The position numbers and the translations under genes are program-made. Of a DNA stretch of 23,837 bases, positions 1 to 7,590 are shown in pieces. Below the pieces are notes generated by a model. It saw only the letters and a program-made list of their open reading frames with translations. It was not told where the DNA came from and did no database searches. Source of the DNA: Amphritea sp. (GTDB taxonomy: Bacteria; Pseudomonadota; Gammaproteobacteria; Pseudomonadales; Nitrincolaceae); NCBI GenBank assembly GCA_024679635.1, contig JAIBDA010000006.1, positions 1 to 23,837 on the forward strand, written 5' to 3'. The stretch's first letter is position 1, and each line of letters begins with the position of its first letter.

Positions 1-1
1 G

Positions 2-91
2 GGCTATGCGCCCGCAAGAGCCTGTGTTGAGGCAGCGATGGCTAGTCCTGAATTATTGGTTGAAATTTCAGTTGTTGCGGCAACGGATTAA
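2..91 (+). CDS. RidA/YjgF-family protein, C-terminal fragment (gene cut by window edge)
   Basis: An open frame runs from the window edge to TAA at 89-91 and encodes 29 residues. It contains PARACVEAAMASPELLVEI, which closely resembles the end of RidA/YjgF-family proteins: the conserved PAR(A/T) arginine motif, a beta strand, then a PELLVEIE-like final strand. In this family the arginine of that motif binds the carboxylate of the enamine/imine substrate. Only the 3' end is inside the window, so the subfamily cannot be given. It is convergent with the membrane-protein gene ending at 186. It is a different gene from the ridA at 18534. The identification rests on a short stretch, so confidence is moderate. 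Confidence 0.65.
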   Translation, partial: GYAPARACVEAAMASPELLVEISVVAATD

Positions 92-185
92 TGTATTCAA
101 GCCATTTATATTTGTTCGAAATGATATAGATGGCTTTGATTTCCTAAGCCCTGTTCTGGGGCTGATTGCGAGTTTCCTGCCAGGA

Positions 186-848
186 CTATTCTGTTTTTGC
201 TTTTCCCAGCCACCCCGCGAGAACGCAGATAACTAAGATCATAATCAGAGAGCTTCCTGCCATCGCCATAGCTGAAGGGGGAGCCGGTGCAACGGTCATG
301 CCGATGATAGTAAAGCCAAGAATAAGCAGGCACAGCGTGCTCAATGCAATTTTCTTTGGCAGGGCTATATTAGCACCGTCGAGAAACAGATAGAGACCCG
401 CAAGCATGATGAAACTTTCAAACAGCAGTGCGATAGTCATGTTGTCCCAGAGACCGAGACCTACTTTGAATGAGGTATCTGCCAATAGAGGAATTTGGGC
501 GTTATGGACGGTAAAATCGAGTAACCAGTGAGAGAAGACCGCAACTGATATCATAAAAACCGCACGTAAACTCACTCCTTTTCGTTCTGAATACCAGAGA
601 AAAGCTACACTGCCCGCAAGCGTTGACCATATTATGGCGGCAGAGAGACTGTGAGAGAACGGGAAAGTAAAGGACGGCTGGTGGGTTTCAGTAAAATTTT
701 CAGGAATAACGACAGACTCCCATCCCAGCAAGATAAAAGACCAGAGTAGCAGGTCAATCAAAAGTGAGGCTGCTATCAGGCTACCTAAACTCACATCTCT
801 GTCTAATCTGCCGATGGCTAAGGCCGCGCCGATATGACCTGCGAACAT
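186..848 (-). CDS. YdjM/DUF457-like multi-pass membrane protein (putative metal-dependent hydrolase)
   Basis: This is a 220-residue hydrophobic protein with about six membrane segments. Histidine motifs near the membrane boundaries (GHIGAALAIGR at the N-terminus, SHSLSAAI near residue 65, SHWLLDF near residue 107) resemble the pattern of the LexA-regulated inner-membrane hydrolase-like family YdjM/DUF457. The function of that family is not settled, and the substrate here is unknown. ATG is preceded by AAGGAG at good spacing. Only 9 bp separate it from the upstream tautomerase gene, so the two are probably one transcript from the promoter near 1255-1283. Family assignment is by motif pattern; biochemical activity is not implied. 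Confidence 0.75.
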   Translation of the reverse strand: MFAGHIGAALAIGRLDRDVSLGSLIAASLLIDLLLWSFILLGWESVVIPENFTETHQPSFTFPFSHSLSAAIIWSTLAGSVAFLWYSERKGVSLRAVFMISVAVFSHWLLDFTVHNAQIPLLADTSFKVGLGLWDNMTIALLFESFIMLAGLYLFLDGANIALPKKIALSTLCLLILGFTIIGMTVAPAPPSAMAMAGSSLIMILVICVLAGWLGKAKTE

Positions 849-857
849 TTTTACTCC

Positions 858-1199
858 TTAAGTCAGATGCTTAGCGTAGCTATAGCGTTCCATATCAACG
901 ATTTCTACCGTTATTGAAGTATCTGAAAGCTTCAAAGCAGTTAATCTCTTAATTACTGTAGAAGATAATTTTTGTTTTTGCTCATCAGTTCTACCGCTGA
1001 GTATCTTCACCGTCACATGGATAAAGGCCGTCTTGTCGGTACCTGTCAGATACTCTTCGTATGCGATCGCACGGGTTTTAATATCAGGGCCTTCAAACAG
1101 CCCTGAACTGTACGCGCCTTCATAAACGGCTTGTACCAATTTAGCCGGGGCAAATTGAGCCTCCAAAGGCTTTGCGTACTCGAGAATACAGTGTGGCAA
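858..1199 (-). CDS. 5-carboxymethyl-2-hydroxymuconate delta-isomerase (CHMI) family protein
   Basis: This 113-residue protein begins Met-Pro-His-Cys-Ile-Leu-Glu-Tyr, the hallmark of the CHMI branch of the tautomerase superfamily. Proline becomes the N-terminal catalytic base after Met removal. The family isomerises 5-carboxymethyl-2-hydroxymuconate in homoprotocatechuate (4-hydroxyphenylacetate) breakdown. The start codon is TTG, supported by AAGGAG six bases upstream and by the need to place Pro at position 2. No other homoprotocatechuate genes (hpaB-E, G-I) are nearby, so its true substrate is uncertain. It leads a likely two-gene operon with the membrane-protein gene just downstream. Family is confident, substrate is not. 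Confidence 0.85.
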   Translation of the reverse strand: MPHCILEYAKPLEAQFAPAKLVQAVYEGAYSSGLFEGPDIKTRAIAYEEYLTGTDKTAFIHVTVKILSGRTDEQKQKLSSTVIKRLTALKLSDTSITVEIVDMERYSYAKHLT

Positions 1200-1254
1200 T
1201 TGTCTCTCCTTGAAACCCTAAATGGGGTGGTTCTCTGTGGGTATGGCCATGTTC

Positions 1255-1283
1255 AAAATACAATCTGAAAGCAATAGTATCAA
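1255..1283 (-). promoter_or_regulatory. Candidate sigma70 promoter for CHMI and membrane-protein operon
   Basis: Read on the minus strand, TTGATA (1283-1278) is followed after exactly 17 bp by TATTTT (1260-1255). The -35 matches the consensus at 5 of 6 and the -10 at 4 of 6. It lies about 55 bp upstream of the TTG start at 1199. Inferred from sequence only. Confidence 0.5.
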
Positions 1284-1496
1284 CACTTCTCCCGGAACAG
1301 CAGCTTGGGGAATCAAAAGATCCTGAGCCATGACTATGATCGTTGATAAAAATCCGTAAGCGGGGTTAAGCCTCTCTGCACCGATTGTTTTCAGACGATT
1401 CGAATCTGTATTGATCTGGGTGGGTGTTTTGGCGGGGGTATCGCTATATACCGGGCTTAAAACAGTGATATTCTTTGCCTATAGAAAAAAGATAAA

Positions 1497-1524
1497 TTGA
1501 CGTTCTACAGCGTTTTATTATCCT
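1497..1524 (+). promoter_or_regulatory. Weak candidate promoter for murI
   Basis: TTGACG at 1497-1502 and TATCCT at 1519-1524 are separated by 16 bp, 23 bp upstream of the murI ATG. The -35 is good but the -10 is mediocre, so this is only a suggestion. Confidence 0.3.
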
Positions 1525-1547
1525 GAGTTAACTTAATTATTGCGGAT

Positions 1548-2345
1548 ATGTCAGTGGAAAGACCCATAGGTATTTTTGACTCCGGTGTAGGTGGCATTTC
1601 CATCGCCCGGGCTATCAGAACAGAGCTCCCATCGGAGAATCTGATCTATGTCGCCGATCAGGCCTTTTCACCCTATGGCTCTCAGTCCAGGGATGTTATT
1701 GAAGATCGCGCCGAAACGGTTTCACAGTTTTTGAGCAACCAGAACTGCAAAGCCATCGTTGTCGCTTGTAATACTGCTACTGTAAATTCGATCGATATCT
1801 TACGCAGCAAATTTAAAATCCCCGTGATTGGTGTAGAACCGGGCATTAAACCAGCCGTTATGCAGAGCAAAGCGGGGGTGGTGGGTGTGCTTGCGACAGA
1901 GCAAACCTTGAACAGTCAGTCATTTCAACAGCTTCAGGAGCGCTTTTCAGATCAGGCAAAAATTGTGGTTCAGGCTTGCCCGCGTTTTGTTGAGTTAGTT
2001 GAAGAGGGGGATCTTAACAGCCCCGAAACCTTTAAAGTGGTTGAACGTTATGTCATGCCACTGTTGGATAAAGGGGCGGATCAAATCGTCCTGGGCTGTA
2101 CCCATTATCCCTTCCTGAAACCCGTTATTGAATATGTGCTTCAGGATAGGGCTGGTATCATTGATACCGCGATGCCTGTGGCTGAACAGGTAAAAAGAAA
2201 ATTATCAGAGCTGAACCTGTTAAACCCTCAGAATGACGAGGGGTCATTCAATGTCTGGAGTAGTAATACTTCGGATAACATATCAGGCTCGGTTAGTTTG
2301 TTACTGGGTCATGAGGTGACCGTTTCGGTCATTCCCCATCTCTGA
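1548..2345 (+). CDS. murI: Glutamate racemase MurI
   Basis: This 265-residue cytosolic enzyme interconverts L- and D-glutamate without a cofactor, supplying D-Glu for peptidoglycan. The N-terminal IGIFDSGVGG motif (Asp11, Ser12) and the two catalytic cysteines of the family are visible: Cys74 in ACNTAT and Cys184 in GCTHYPF. Length is normal and the frame is intact. The ATG at 1548 gives the usual short lead before IGIFDSG; the ribosome-binding site is weak. It is transcribed alone, ending 2 bp before the convergent PNPOx-family gene, so the two 3' ends must overlap. Confidence 0.96.
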   Translation: MSVERPIGIFDSGVGGISIARAIRTELPSENLIYVADQAFSPYGSQSRDVIEDRAETVSQFLSNQNCKAIVVACNTATVNSIDILRSKFKIPVIGVEPGIKPAVMQSKAGVVGVLATEQTLNSQSFQQLQERFSDQAKIVVQACPRFVELVEEGDLNSPETFKVVERYVMPLLDKGADQIVLGCTHYPFLKPVIEYVLQDRAGIIDTAMPVAEQVKRKLSELNLLNPQNDEGSFNVWSSNTSDNISGSVSLLLGHEVTVSVIPHL

Positions 2346-2347
2346 AC

Positions 2348-2917
2348 TTAATCCTCCGGTCCGGTTATTCCTGACCGTTTTACAATCTCAGTTTCGAAGC
2401 CATCGATGCTGTGCTGGTTTTTGTTAACCCAGTATTGTTGAATGCCCGCATCTCCCTGTTTTGCAGTCCATCGTTCTAATTCATTACGGTCGCCCTGGTA
2501 ATCAAAGTTGGGTACTGACATGCCACAGGATGACTGAACCATGCTGATATCCAGTATGAAGATCTGGCGGGTAGCGATACTGGCAGGAAACAGTTCACAG
2601 TACTCTTTCCAATCGGAATCTTGTTGATGCAGTACCCGGGCATTGCCATAGGCTCTGAGAATCAGCGGCGCACCGTCAAAGTCGCAGAACATAACAGTCA
2701 TTCGAGGGTTTTGAATCACGTGGGCAGCCGACTCATTACCGCTGCCGGTAAGGTTTAACCAGGCAATGGTGGTTGAATTAATAACCCGCAGAGAGTCCCC
2801 ACCTTTGGGTGAGAGATTTACATGGCCGGTTGCGGCAGCAGTGCCGACGAAGTAGATTTTCTGATTACCGATGAACTTTATTTGCTTATCTGAGAGTTCT
2901 GAAAATTGCTTGCCCAT
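2348..2917 (-). CDS. Pyridoxamine 5'-phosphate oxidase-family (FMN-binding split-barrel) protein
   Basis: This 189-residue protein has the N-terminal layout of the PNPOx-like split-barrel flavoproteins: a strand GKIYFVGTA-type region near 20-28, LSPKGGDSLRV near 36-46, then HVIQNPRMTVMFCDFDGAPLILR near 66-88 and YGNARVL. It resembles the short, widely distributed 'PNPOx family' proteins rather than the PLP-salvage enzyme PdxH. The substrate is unknown; members bind FMN, F420 or heme. GGGAT lies about 10 bp before the ATG. It is convergent with murI and is preceded on the minus strand by metE, from which a terminator separates it. Confidence 0.8.
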   Translation of the reverse strand: MGKQFSELSDKQIKFIGNQKIYFVGTAAATGHVNLSPKGGDSLRVINSTTIAWLNLTGSGNESAAHVIQNPRMTVMFCDFDGAPLILRAYGNARVLHQQDSDWKEYCELFPASIATRQIFILDISMVQSSCGMSVPNFDYQGDRNELERWTAKQGDAGIQQYWVNKNQHSIDGFETEIVKRSGITGPED

Positions 2918-2995
2918 TGGGTCATCCCTGCTTAACGGTTTGTAGTTGGAGAATGACTTAGAGTGTACCGAAAATTGGTTCTATTGGGGCGAAAC

Positions 2996-3028
2996 AAAAA
3001 TGGCCGGTGGTTTTACCCATCGGCCATT
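2996..3028 (-). terminator. Intrinsic terminator of metE
   Basis: On the minus strand an ATGGCCG / CGGCCAT stem (3027-3021 with 3006-3000) has partial inner pairing and a short loop. Five T residues (2996-3000 as A on plus) follow. It starts about 20 bp after the metE stop and precedes the PNPOx-family gene. Confidence 0.75.
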
Positions 3029-3046
3029 GGTGTTGTTTTATAAAGG

Positions 3047-5344
3047 TTAAGCCGCCAGGCTCTGTTCCCGCAGAATTTTAGCGGCCGCGACCATATTGAT
3101 AAGGCTGGTGGCCACCTCATCCCAGCCCCGGGTTTTCAGTCCACAGTCTGGGTTGACCCAGAGCCGCTCAGCCGGGATCTGGGTAGCGGCTTTATCAATC
3201 AGAGACAGAATTTGTTCCACCGTGGGTGTATTTGGGCTGTGGATATCATAGACACCAGGGCCGATTTCGTTGGGGTAATCAAAGTCTGTGAACACTTCGA
3301 GTAATTCCATATTAGAGCGACTGGTTTCGATGGTGATGACATCAGCATCCATATCGGCAATAGCCTGGATGATGTCGTTGAACTCGGCATAACACATATG
3401 GGTATGGATCTGAGTTTCTGGATTCACACCACTGGCCGAGACCCGAAAAGCATAGACTGCCCATTGTAGATAGAAATCCCATTCTGACCGCTTCAACGGC
3501 AGGCCTTCACGAATAGCGGGTTCATCGATCTGAATAGCGGCGATACCGGCCTGCTCGAGATCAACCACTTCATCCCGCAGCGCCAGGGCGATCTGCAGAC
3601 AGGTTTCAGAGCGGGGCTGGTCATCACGGACAAAGGCCCACTGAAGCATGGTTACCGGGCCGGTGAGCATTCCCTTAACGGGTTTATTGCTCAGAGATTG
3701 TGCGTAACGGCTCCAGCCGACGGTCATCGCTTCTTTACGCAGAATATCACCATAGATAATGGGCGGTTTAACGCAACGTGAGCCATATGACTGAACCCAG
3801 CCTAGCTGACTGGTGGTATAGCCTTCGAGTTGCTCACCAAAGTATTCAACCATATCGTTACGTTCTGGTTCACCGTGTACCAGCATATCCAAACCATAAC
3901 GTTCCTGGCGTTCGATACAGTCTTTGATCTCTGCCTGCATGATGGCGTTATAGGCGCTGCTGTCGATTTCTCCTTTGCGATAGCGGGCGCGGGTAGAACG
4001 TATATCTGCTGTCTGCGGAAAGGAGCCGATGGTGGTGGTCGGAAAGGCGGGGAGCCGCAATTTTTGCTGTTGCTTTACGGCGCGCTCCGCATAGGCTAGT
4101 CCGCGCTCACCATCTTTCGGCGTCAGGGAGTGTACCCGGCTTTTAACTTCGATACGGTGTACCCGTTGAGATTGAATTCGAGCGGTAACATGGCGCAGGT
4201 TTTGGGCCAGACGTTCAGCGGTCTCATCTAGTTGGGGTTGCGGTAACAGTACTTGTTTCAGTAGTGCTATCTCAGCTAGTTTTTGACGGGCAAAGGCCAG
4301 CCAGCTGTAAAGTTCCGGGTCAAACCCGTTCTCCTGTTCCAGATCGACTGGTACATGTAGCAGAGAGCAGCTACTGGAAAGCCAGAGGTTATCGCCTAAT
4401 CGCTCGGCAACGGGTGCCAGCCGTTTCTTTAGAGCGCTGATATCAGCTTTCCAGATATTCCGGCCATCGATGGCACCCACGGACAGTACCTGATCAGATC
4501 TCAGGTGTTCACTGAAACGAATAAATTCGTCGCCGCCCCGTACTGCGTCCAGATGAAAACCATCGACGGGCAGGTAGTTGGTCAGCTCAAAATTCGTTTC
4601 TAATGCGCCAAAATATGTCGTCAGCAGAATTTTCAGGTCGGCACCGCAACTGCTTAGTGACTGGTAAGCCTCGCGGTAAGCTTCCTGCCAGCGAGTATCG
4701 AGTTCCAGTACCAGAGCGGGTTCGTCTATTTGTACCCAGTCGATATTTTTGCGGGCCAGCAGTTTTAATAAACCTTTGTAGCTATCGAGTAATGCAGGCA
4801 GCAGGCTTAATCGGTCAAACTCTTCGCCAGCGGATTTGGCCAGCCACAGATAACTAACCGGGCCAAGAATAACAGGTTTAACCTGGTGGCCCAGTTGTTG
4901 GGCTTCGGCGATCTCTGCCAGCAGTTTCTCCGGATTAAGGATGAAACTCTGATTTGGTGAGAGTTCAGGCACCATATAGTGATAGTTGGTATCAAACCAT
5001 TTAGTCATTTCGCAGGCACGAATAGCTGTACCCGAGGGGGCCCGGCCCCGGGCCATACGGAAATAGTTATCAAAGCTATCGCAACTACCATCGTTGAATC
5101 GTTCGGGGATAGCACCGAGTAATACAGAATGATCAAGCACCTGATCATATAGAGAGAAGTCGTTAACGGTGACCAGATCCATACCGCTGCCGGCCTGTAT
5201 GTTCCAGTTTTGCATTCGCAGTGTCTTTGCCATGTCGACCAGCTGTTCGCGGCTGGATTTTCCATACCAGTAACTTTCCAGTGTGAACTTCAATTCACGC
5301 TGGGCGCCGATTCGGGGAAAGCCCGGAACATGTGTTTTCACCAT
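3047..5344 (-). CDS. metE: Cobalamin-independent methionine synthase MetE
   Basis: MetE transfers the methyl group of 5-methyltetrahydropteroyltri-glutamate to homocysteine, the last step of methionine synthesis, in the cytosol without B12. The protein has two homologous barrels. The zinc ligands of the C-terminal barrel are visible as His649, Cys651 (HMCYAEF), Glu673 (ITIETSRSN) and Cys734 (NPDCGLKTRGW). All four are exactly 8 residues later than in the E. coli enzyme (641, 643, 665, 726). I start at the ATG at 5344 (765 residues) because AGGAG lies just upstream of it and MVKTHVPGFPRIG matches the family start; a TTG 30 bases further upstream has no such site. Monocistronic, with its own terminator. 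Confidence 0.97.
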   Translation of the reverse strand: MVKTHVPGFPRIGAQRELKFTLESYWYGKSSREQLVDMAKTLRMQNWNIQAGSGMDLVTVNDFSLYDQVLDHSVLLGAIPERFNDGSCDSFDNYFRMARGRAPSGTAIRACEMTKWFDTNYHYMVPELSPNQSFILNPEKLLAEIAEAQQLGHQVKPVILGPVSYLWLAKSAGEEFDRLSLLPALLDSYKGLLKLLARKNIDWVQIDEPALVLELDTRWQEAYREAYQSLSSCGADLKILLTTYFGALETNFELTNYLPVDGFHLDAVRGGDEFIRFSEHLRSDQVLSVGAIDGRNIWKADISALKKRLAPVAERLGDNLWLSSSCSLLHVPVDLEQENGFDPELYSWLAFARQKLAEIALLKQVLLPQPQLDETAERLAQNLRHVTARIQSQRVHRIEVKSRVHSLTPKDGERGLAYAERAVKQQQKLRLPAFPTTTIGSFPQTADIRSTRARYRKGEIDSSAYNAIMQAEIKDCIERQERYGLDMLVHGEPERNDMVEYFGEQLEGYTTSQLGWVQSYGSRCVKPPIIYGDILRKEAMTVGWSRYAQSLSNKPVKGMLTGPVTMLQWAFVRDDQPRSETCLQIALALRDEVVDLEQAGIAAIQIDEPAIREGLPLKRSEWDFYLQWAVYAFRVSASGVNPETQIHTHMCYAEFNDIIQAIADMDADVITIETSRSNMELLEVFTDFDYPNEIGPGVYDIHSPNTPTVEQILSLIDKAATQIPAERLWVNPDCGLKTRGWDEVATSLINMVAAAKILREQSLAA

Positions 5345-5519
5345 TTTCTCCTGTTGATAGGTGGGGTGGGACAAGGTTGTCCCGAATAGAGGAGAGGATT
5401 ATGGTGATGATCGTGTATGAGGTAAATTGATATTAAATCAAACTTTATTGAATTTAATTAATAGTTGTTTTTTTCAGCAGTGACTCGGCATTGGCTCAGT
5501 GGGATCTTAATTAGTGAGA
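5345..5519 (-). promoter_or_regulatory. AT-rich metE upstream region with inverted TTGA/TCAA motifs
   Basis: The leader between the DUF454 gene and metE is very AT-rich at 5420-5475. It contains TTGATATTAAATCAA (5427-5441) and an overlapping TCAA-N6-TTGA (5438-5451), stacked dyads of the kind bound by LysR-type activators. MetR is the usual metE activator, but these do not match its TGAA-N5-TTCA consensus exactly, and no metR gene is next door. Assignment as an operator is inference. Confidence 0.3.
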
Positions 5520-5918
5520 TTACTCGTTATTACCAGGTGAAATAAGGGGCTCTGATGGTCGGCTCCAGATATACCAAAGCGCAAATAAAACTGAGCCGGC
5601 TGCCAGGGCTTTGAGTCCGGGATGAATGGTGAGGAAGAGTAGCGGGTAGCTAATCATGGTTAGCATCAGGGTTGTCGATAGCAACTTTATTTTAAAGGGA
5701 ATCACTCCGTACTTTTCCCAGTCCCGTATCAGATGACCGAACAGGCGGTGGTTAAGCAGGTATTGATGTAGGGTTTCGGAACTGCGGGAAAAACAGAAAG
5801 CCGCAACCAGGAGAAAAGGGGTCGTGGGCAACAGAGGGAGGACCACACCGATGATTCCCAGCAGGACAAATAGCAGACCTGCGGTGAGATAGAGTGCCCG
5901 TATCAATGTGCTACGCAC
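5520..5918 (-). CDS. DUF454/YbaN-family inner-membrane protein
   Basis: This 132-residue protein has an N-terminal hydrophobic hairpin with the family signature (GIIGVVLPLLPTTPFLL, about residues 22-38), then a basic/aromatic cytosolic stretch (FSRSSETLHQYLLNH...WEKYG) and two further membrane segments. This is the standard arrangement of YbaN/DUF454, whose function is unknown. The start is GTG at 5918, supported by AAGGA seven bases upstream. It lies upstream of metE on the same strand, 175 bp away, with no clear terminator between. Confidence 0.85.
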   Translation of the reverse strand: MRSTLIRALYLTAGLLFVLLGIIGVVLPLLPTTPFLLVAAFCFSRSSETLHQYLLNHRLFGHLIRDWEKYGVIPFKIKLLSTTLMLTMISYPLLFLTIHPGLKALAAGSVLFALWYIWSRPSEPLISPGNNE

Positions 5919-5957
5919 TAAGTCATCCTTTTATCGTTATGCTAATGCTTCTATCCT

Positions 5958-6121
5958 AGGAGCCTGTCGTACTTAACGCAACTCTACTGCGGAAAAGCCT
6001 GAATCAGCCATTTTTCACAGTCCATTTCGTTAAATCGAATGACTATTCGCCTCAATCGATTGTAAAAACTGACTAACCCAGTCAATCCCTCGCTACGACT
6101 GATTAAGTCCGACAGGCTCCT
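5958..6121. repeat. MITE-like element with 19-bp terminal inverted repeats
   Basis: AGGAGCCTGTCGTACTTAA at 5958-5976 is the inverse complement of 6103-6121 except for one base (T versus G), giving a 164-bp element. The interior has no useful reading frame. Such sharp, long, near-perfect ends around a short non-coding core are typical of non-autonomous transposons (MITEs) mobilised by a transposase elsewhere. No clear target duplication is visible; the left junction forms CCTAGG. It separates the DUF454 gene from the gcdH upstream region. Confidence 0.55.
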
Positions 6122-6402
6122 GGCAGATCAGATGCTGTCAGGTGGATCTCTTTTAGGTTAAGGATAGGTTTGAAGTGACGAAGTACGGCGTGGCTTTGAT
6201 TAGTGATACTGTGGCTAACTCCCCCCGAAGGGGCATATACGATTAGTGAAGTGGGAGTTTATTATCTGTTTAGGACGAAATTGGGCCAGTTTTTAAGTGA
6301 CTGGTCGCTTAGTTTTGTAAAAAATAATGAACAATGTGCTGCTGATGATCATTACCTGTCGGTGGCAATTGCATATAACCCGAGAAGCAAGAGGCCTGTT
6401 CT
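6122..6402 (+). other. gcdH upstream region
   Basis: There is no convincing gene; a 67-codon frame here looks like chance. It contains a CCCCGAAGGGG-type hairpin near 6225 and the 9-bp direct repeat GATTAGTGA at about 6198 and 6241 (43 bp apart). The repeat could be a regulator half-site pair, though this is speculative. AAGAGG about 9 bp upstream of 6403 serves as ribosome-binding site. Confidence 0.4.
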
Positions 6403-7590
6403 ATGAGCAAATCTTCTACTAAGCCTGCATTTAACTGGGAAGATCCTTTTTCCCTTGAAACTCAACTGACAGAAGAAGAGCGGATGGTACGTGATGCTGC
6501 CCGCGAATACTGTCAGGGGCAGTTGCTACCGCGGGTATTGGAAGCAAACCGTCACGAAATTTTCCACACGGAGATCATGCAGGAGCTGGGTGAACTGGGC
6601 CTGTTGGGTTCAACTCTGCCAGAGCAGTACGGTGGTTCTGAAGTAAATTACGTTTGTTACGGTCTGGTTGCCCGTGAGGTTGAGCGTGTTGATAGTGGTT
6701 ACCGTTCTGCTATGTCAGTGCAGTCCTCTCTGGTTATGCACCCTATCTATGCCTACGGTAGCGAAGAGCAGCGGATGAAGTACCTGCCTAAGCTGGCATC
6801 CGGTGAGTGGATCGGTTGTTTCGGTCTGACTGAGCCTGATGTTGGCTCTGATCCAAATAATATGAAAACTCGCGCGACCAAAGTTGACGGTGGTTACATC
6901 GTTAAGGGCGCGAAGATGTGGATTACCAATTCACCGGTAGCAGACGTCTTTGTTGTTTGGGCGAAACTGGACGGCGTTGTTCGCGGCTTTGTTCTTGAAA
7001 AAGGAATGAAAGGCCTGAGCGCACCGAAGATTGAAGGTAAGTTCTCGCTACGTGCTTCCGTAACAGGTGAGATCGTAATGGAAGATGTATTTGTTCCAGA
7101 CGAAAACCTGTTGCCAGGAGTTGAGGGTCTTGCGGGTCCTTTCGGCTGCCTTAACAAAGCTCGTTACGGTATCGCCTGGGGTGCTTTAGGTGCCGCTGAA
7201 TACTGCTGGACCTCTGCGCGTCAGTACACTTTAGATCGTATCCAGTTCCAGCGTCCTCTGGCGGCTAATCAGCTGGTACAGAAGAAACTGGCCGATATGC
7301 AAACCGAGATTTCTCTGGGCTTGCAGGGTTGTCTGCAGATGGGTCGTCTTATGGATGATAACCGTTGTCCTGTTGAGCTGATCTCTCTGATGAAGCGAAA
7401 CAACTGTGGTAAATCTCTGGATATCGCTCGTGTTGCACGTGATATGCATGGCGGCAACGGTATCTCCGATGAGTTTGGCGTTATCCGCCACGTGATGAAC
7501 CTTGAAGCGGTTAACACCTACGAAGGAACCCATGATATTCACGCTCTGATTTTGGGTCGTGCGATGACGGGCATTCAGGCGTTCTTCTGA
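6403..7590 (+). CDS. gcdH: Glutaryl-CoA dehydrogenase GcdH
   Basis: This 395-residue FAD enzyme of the acyl-CoA dehydrogenase family oxidises and decarboxylates glutaryl-CoA to crotonyl-CoA, passing electrons to ETF. Features separating it from other family members are present: the [17 protein letters not shown] segment with Arg101-Ser102 (the pair that holds the glutaryl carboxylate in characterised enzymes), the [12 protein letters not shown] flavin/substrate motif near 146, and catalytic Glu374 in [17 protein letters not shown]. Length is typical. The TGA overlaps the ATG of the CoA-transferase by one base, indicating translational coupling. The pathway is lysine/5-aminovalerate/glutarate degradation. 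No gcdR-like LysR gene is adjacent. Confidence 0.96.
   Translation: MSKSSTKPAFNWEDPFSLETQLTEEERMVRDAAREYCQGQLLPRVLEANRHEIFHTEIMQELGELGLLGSTLPEQYGGSEVNYVCYGLVAREVERVDSGYRSAMSVQSSLVMHPIYAYGSEEQRMKYLPKLASGEWIGCFGLTEPDVGSDPNNMKTRATKVDGGYIVKGAKMWITNSPVADVFVVWAKLDGVVRGFVLEKGMKGLSAPKIEGKFSLRASVTGEIVMEDVFVPDENLLPGVEGLAGPFGCLNKARYGIAWGALGAAEYCWTSARQYTLDRIQFQRPLAANQLVQKKLADMQTEISLGLQGCLQMGRLMDDNRCPVELISLMKRNNCGKSLDIARVARDMHGGNGISDEFGVIRHVMNLEAVNTYEGTHDIHALILGRAMTGIQAFF

Larger units (their letters stand above)
1200..1547. other. 348-bp divergent intergenic region between the CHMI gene and murI
   Basis: No coding frame is convincing here. It carries a good minus-strand promoter candidate (1255-1283), a weaker plus-strand candidate for murI (1497-1524), and a perfect 10-bp palindrome GATTCGAATC at 1397-1406 of unknown role. 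Nothing else stands out. Confidence 0.6.

Noticed and set aside
1397..1406. SOS (LexA) box upstream of the YdjM-like operon
   Set aside because: YdjM is LexA-regulated in E. coli, but the palindrome GATTCGAATC does not fit CTGT-N8-ACAG and lies upstream of the likely promoter.
3830..4099. 89-codon plus-strand frame inside metE
   Set aside because: It is antisense to a fully conserved essential-type enzyme; typical shadow frame.
6203..6406. 67-codon plus-strand frame upstream of gcdH
   Set aside because: It overlaps the gcdH start, has no recognisable motif and no ribosome-binding site, and spans a region that looks like leader sequence.
7231..7542. 103-codon minus-strand frame inside gcdH
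   Set aside because: It lies opposite the conserved GcdH catalytic region; no independent evidence of coding.
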